Assembly (NCBI GenBank): GCA_018857735.1
Contig: JABMCL010001987.1
Span: 157,501-221,500 of the forward strand
DNA from: Alviniconcha marisindica
Lineage: Eukaryota; Mollusca; Gastropoda; Provannidae
Direction: 5' to 3'
Length of the DNA: 64,000 nucleotides
Positions 62,465 through 64,000 of the stretch are shown here, one piece after another. Numbering within the stretch: the stretch's first letter is position 1; each line of letters opens with the position of its first letter. The translations under genes were made by a program, and so were the position numbers. Below the pieces are notes generated by a model. That model saw nothing but the letters and a program-made list of their open reading frames with translations, had not been told where the DNA came from and ran no database searches.

Positions 62465-63455
62465 TGGTTACAGCATAGGTCTTGAAAAACTGTCAGCTGA
62501 CTGTTTTTTGTTGGTGCTCAGATAGCAGTATGTTTGTAACAAACAAATTATATCTGGCAATTCTCTTGTAACCTCCCATATGGTTTCTGCCAACCCAAAT
62601 AAAACCCAAATCGTGTGGATCAAGGTGGATCTGATTCGATCCCTGGGTGCCTGCACCTCGTGTTTACTCGCATGCTTCACAGCTGTGTTGCTTCCACCGT
62701 CTTATCAGAACACCCAAACCCTTCGGAGAACAGTGACAGCATTAGTAGACAGATGCACGGAGATAAAGAATGCCCCTTCATTGGCGTAACCAATTATGGC
62801 AATTTTGGAAGAAGGGTGTCGGAAAGCAACACTTGGAGTGTGGGAAGGTGATAAAATTATGGAAGGAAAATTCGGATTTTTTTCACTGTGTTGGTATGTA
62901 GTTATGCCTTGCCACAGTACAAGTTCATTCAGTATAGCTTATTAAGTAACATGTATGTGTTCACAGTGTGAATGCATAATCTTTCACAGTCACAGGGCAT
63001 TGGGCATTTTACGTCCAAGGGGTCACATTACTCACAATTTACGCAAGTTTTGAAAGGGTACATTTTCTGTCTTCGTTAGAGAAGACTTTGTACAAGTGTT
63101 CCAGTTGTCTGGTTATATACAGGTATGAGGCTGTGGAAGTCATAAATTGTTTTACAGTGGATTGTAATGTATGTAACATTGTCTTCTTTGGGATGTGTTG
63201 CTTTTTGAGTAGTTGATGTGCTGTGTCTAGTACAATGTTTGTTCTGTATCTTAAATACACTGGATATATGATTTGTGTGCACTTGACTTGCAGGTTCATT
63301 TCTGACCTCTTTACAATAATTATATAAAACAACACAAACTGCTGACATCACGTTGGGATTTTTTTTCCTCCCATTCTACAATGATTTCTCTGAATTTATC
63401 AAACTGTCTGATGATCAAAAAATCTGAAGCAAGAATGTCAGCTAGCGTTCTAAAA
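62465..63455. other. No gene recognised
   Basis: Single-copy-looking sequence; contains one copy of the dispersed motif aaccaattatggcaattttg at 62789. No coding signal seen. Confidence 0.5.
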
Positions 63456-63504
63456 CAAGACACATCAAAGATTGAAAAGAATGCTATTTATTGTGTTTTG
63501 TGGC

Positions 63505-63970
63505 AGGGATAGCTCAGTGGTTAGAGTGCCGGCCTCGTGATTAAAAGGTCATGGGTTCAAATCTCAGCAGGAGTGGCAGGAGAATTTTCTTCTCCAGAGT
63601 AAACTTTTTGTGCTGACTCTTATTTTGGTATCTGTTCCACCCCCATATTACTGCAGCAGCACGTAAAAGATCGCGGTCATTCTGCCAAAAGTGCAGGCGG
63701 CAGGTTACAGCTAAACACGCATACACATTATGTATGTGGCTTTGCATGAAGTGACATGGTGCATGGTTGTATGGTGTACACAGAAATTGCGCCAAGACGG
63801 CAGCAGTTTCATGTGGCACCAGCCATGCCAGCGCTGTAAGTACACCACTTCGGTGGATATTAAAAAACGCACTATAAAAAAGCTAGTCACTCTTGTAGAA
63901 TCACATGCGAGTGCAGTGAGTCTGCTCAAAAGCGGAGAATAGCGCTATATAAGCAATCATCAATCAGTCA
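63505..63970 (+). mobile_element. tRNA-derived SINE (family A), apparently full length
   Basis: tRNA-like head with A box (tagctcagtggttagagtgc) and B box (gggttcaaatctc). Then the body gcaggagtggcaggagaatt, ggcaggttacagctaaacac, gtggcaccagccatgcc and cacttcggtggatatt, with tail gcgctatataagcaatcatc. Reference copy for the fragments at 2.2, 13.8, 15.7 and 52.5 kb. Confidence 0.85.
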
Positions 63971-64000
63971 AGGTGTTTGGATCCTGTCTGATGACCAGAC

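Noticed and set aside
62400..62525. Possible extra exon after ttttcag at 62400
   Set aside because: A pyrimidine-rich run plus AG precedes a short open frame, but the run is the end of a 47-bp tandem repeat and no homology or partner exon was seen.
63505..63580. Possible functional tRNA gene
   Set aside because: tRNA-like promoter boxes belong to the family A SINE, whose body continues for about 400 bp and is repeated elsewhere.

Overview
This is nuclear DNA of an animal, probably a lophotrochozoan such as a gastropod mollusc. That call is an inference from GT-AG introns, abundant (CA)n/(TG)n microsatellites, tRNA-derived SINEs, MITE-like palindromes, decayed non-LTR retrotransposon ends and two invertebrate-like orthologues of vertebrate genes. 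I see no bacterial genes, CRISPR arrays or viral genes. Most open reading frames here are microsatellite artefacts.

Two split genes lie head to head. On the minus strand (start 27628, stop 3984) is an ADCK5 orthologue, a mitochondrial UbiB/ADCK-family atypical kinase. Twelve coding-exon positions join in phase to about 626 residues. One position is occupied by two alternative, phase-matched exons (11474-11651 and 12269-12476) that look mutually exclusive. On the plus strand (start 31597, stop 57920) is an ANKS6 orthologue, the ankyrin-SAM scaffold of the ciliary inversin compartment. Eighteen coding exons join in phase to about 925 residues. The roughly 4 kb between the start codons holds a SINE, a perfect 55-bp-arm palindrome, a YY1/ETS-like promoter motif and three short upstream ORFs in front of ANKS6. 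The two products have no known joint role; one is mitochondrial and the other ciliary.

Layout: 1-3.4 kb, retrotransposon fragment, SINE body and tandem repeats; 4-27.8 kb, ADCK5 with repeat-filled introns; 27.8-31.6 kb, intergenic or 5' non-coding; 31.6-57.9 kb, ANKS6; 57.9-64 kb, tandem repeats, MITE and SINE copies with no gene recognised.

The most unusual feature is that several tandem arrays consist of repeated exon-intron junctions. About 30 copies of the 3' splice site and first codons of ANKS6 exon 8 precede that exon, and about six precede exon 13. Smaller sets occur at ANKS6 exons 6 and 18 and at ADCK5 coding exons 9 and 12. The other notable observation is the mutually exclusive exon pair in ADCK5.
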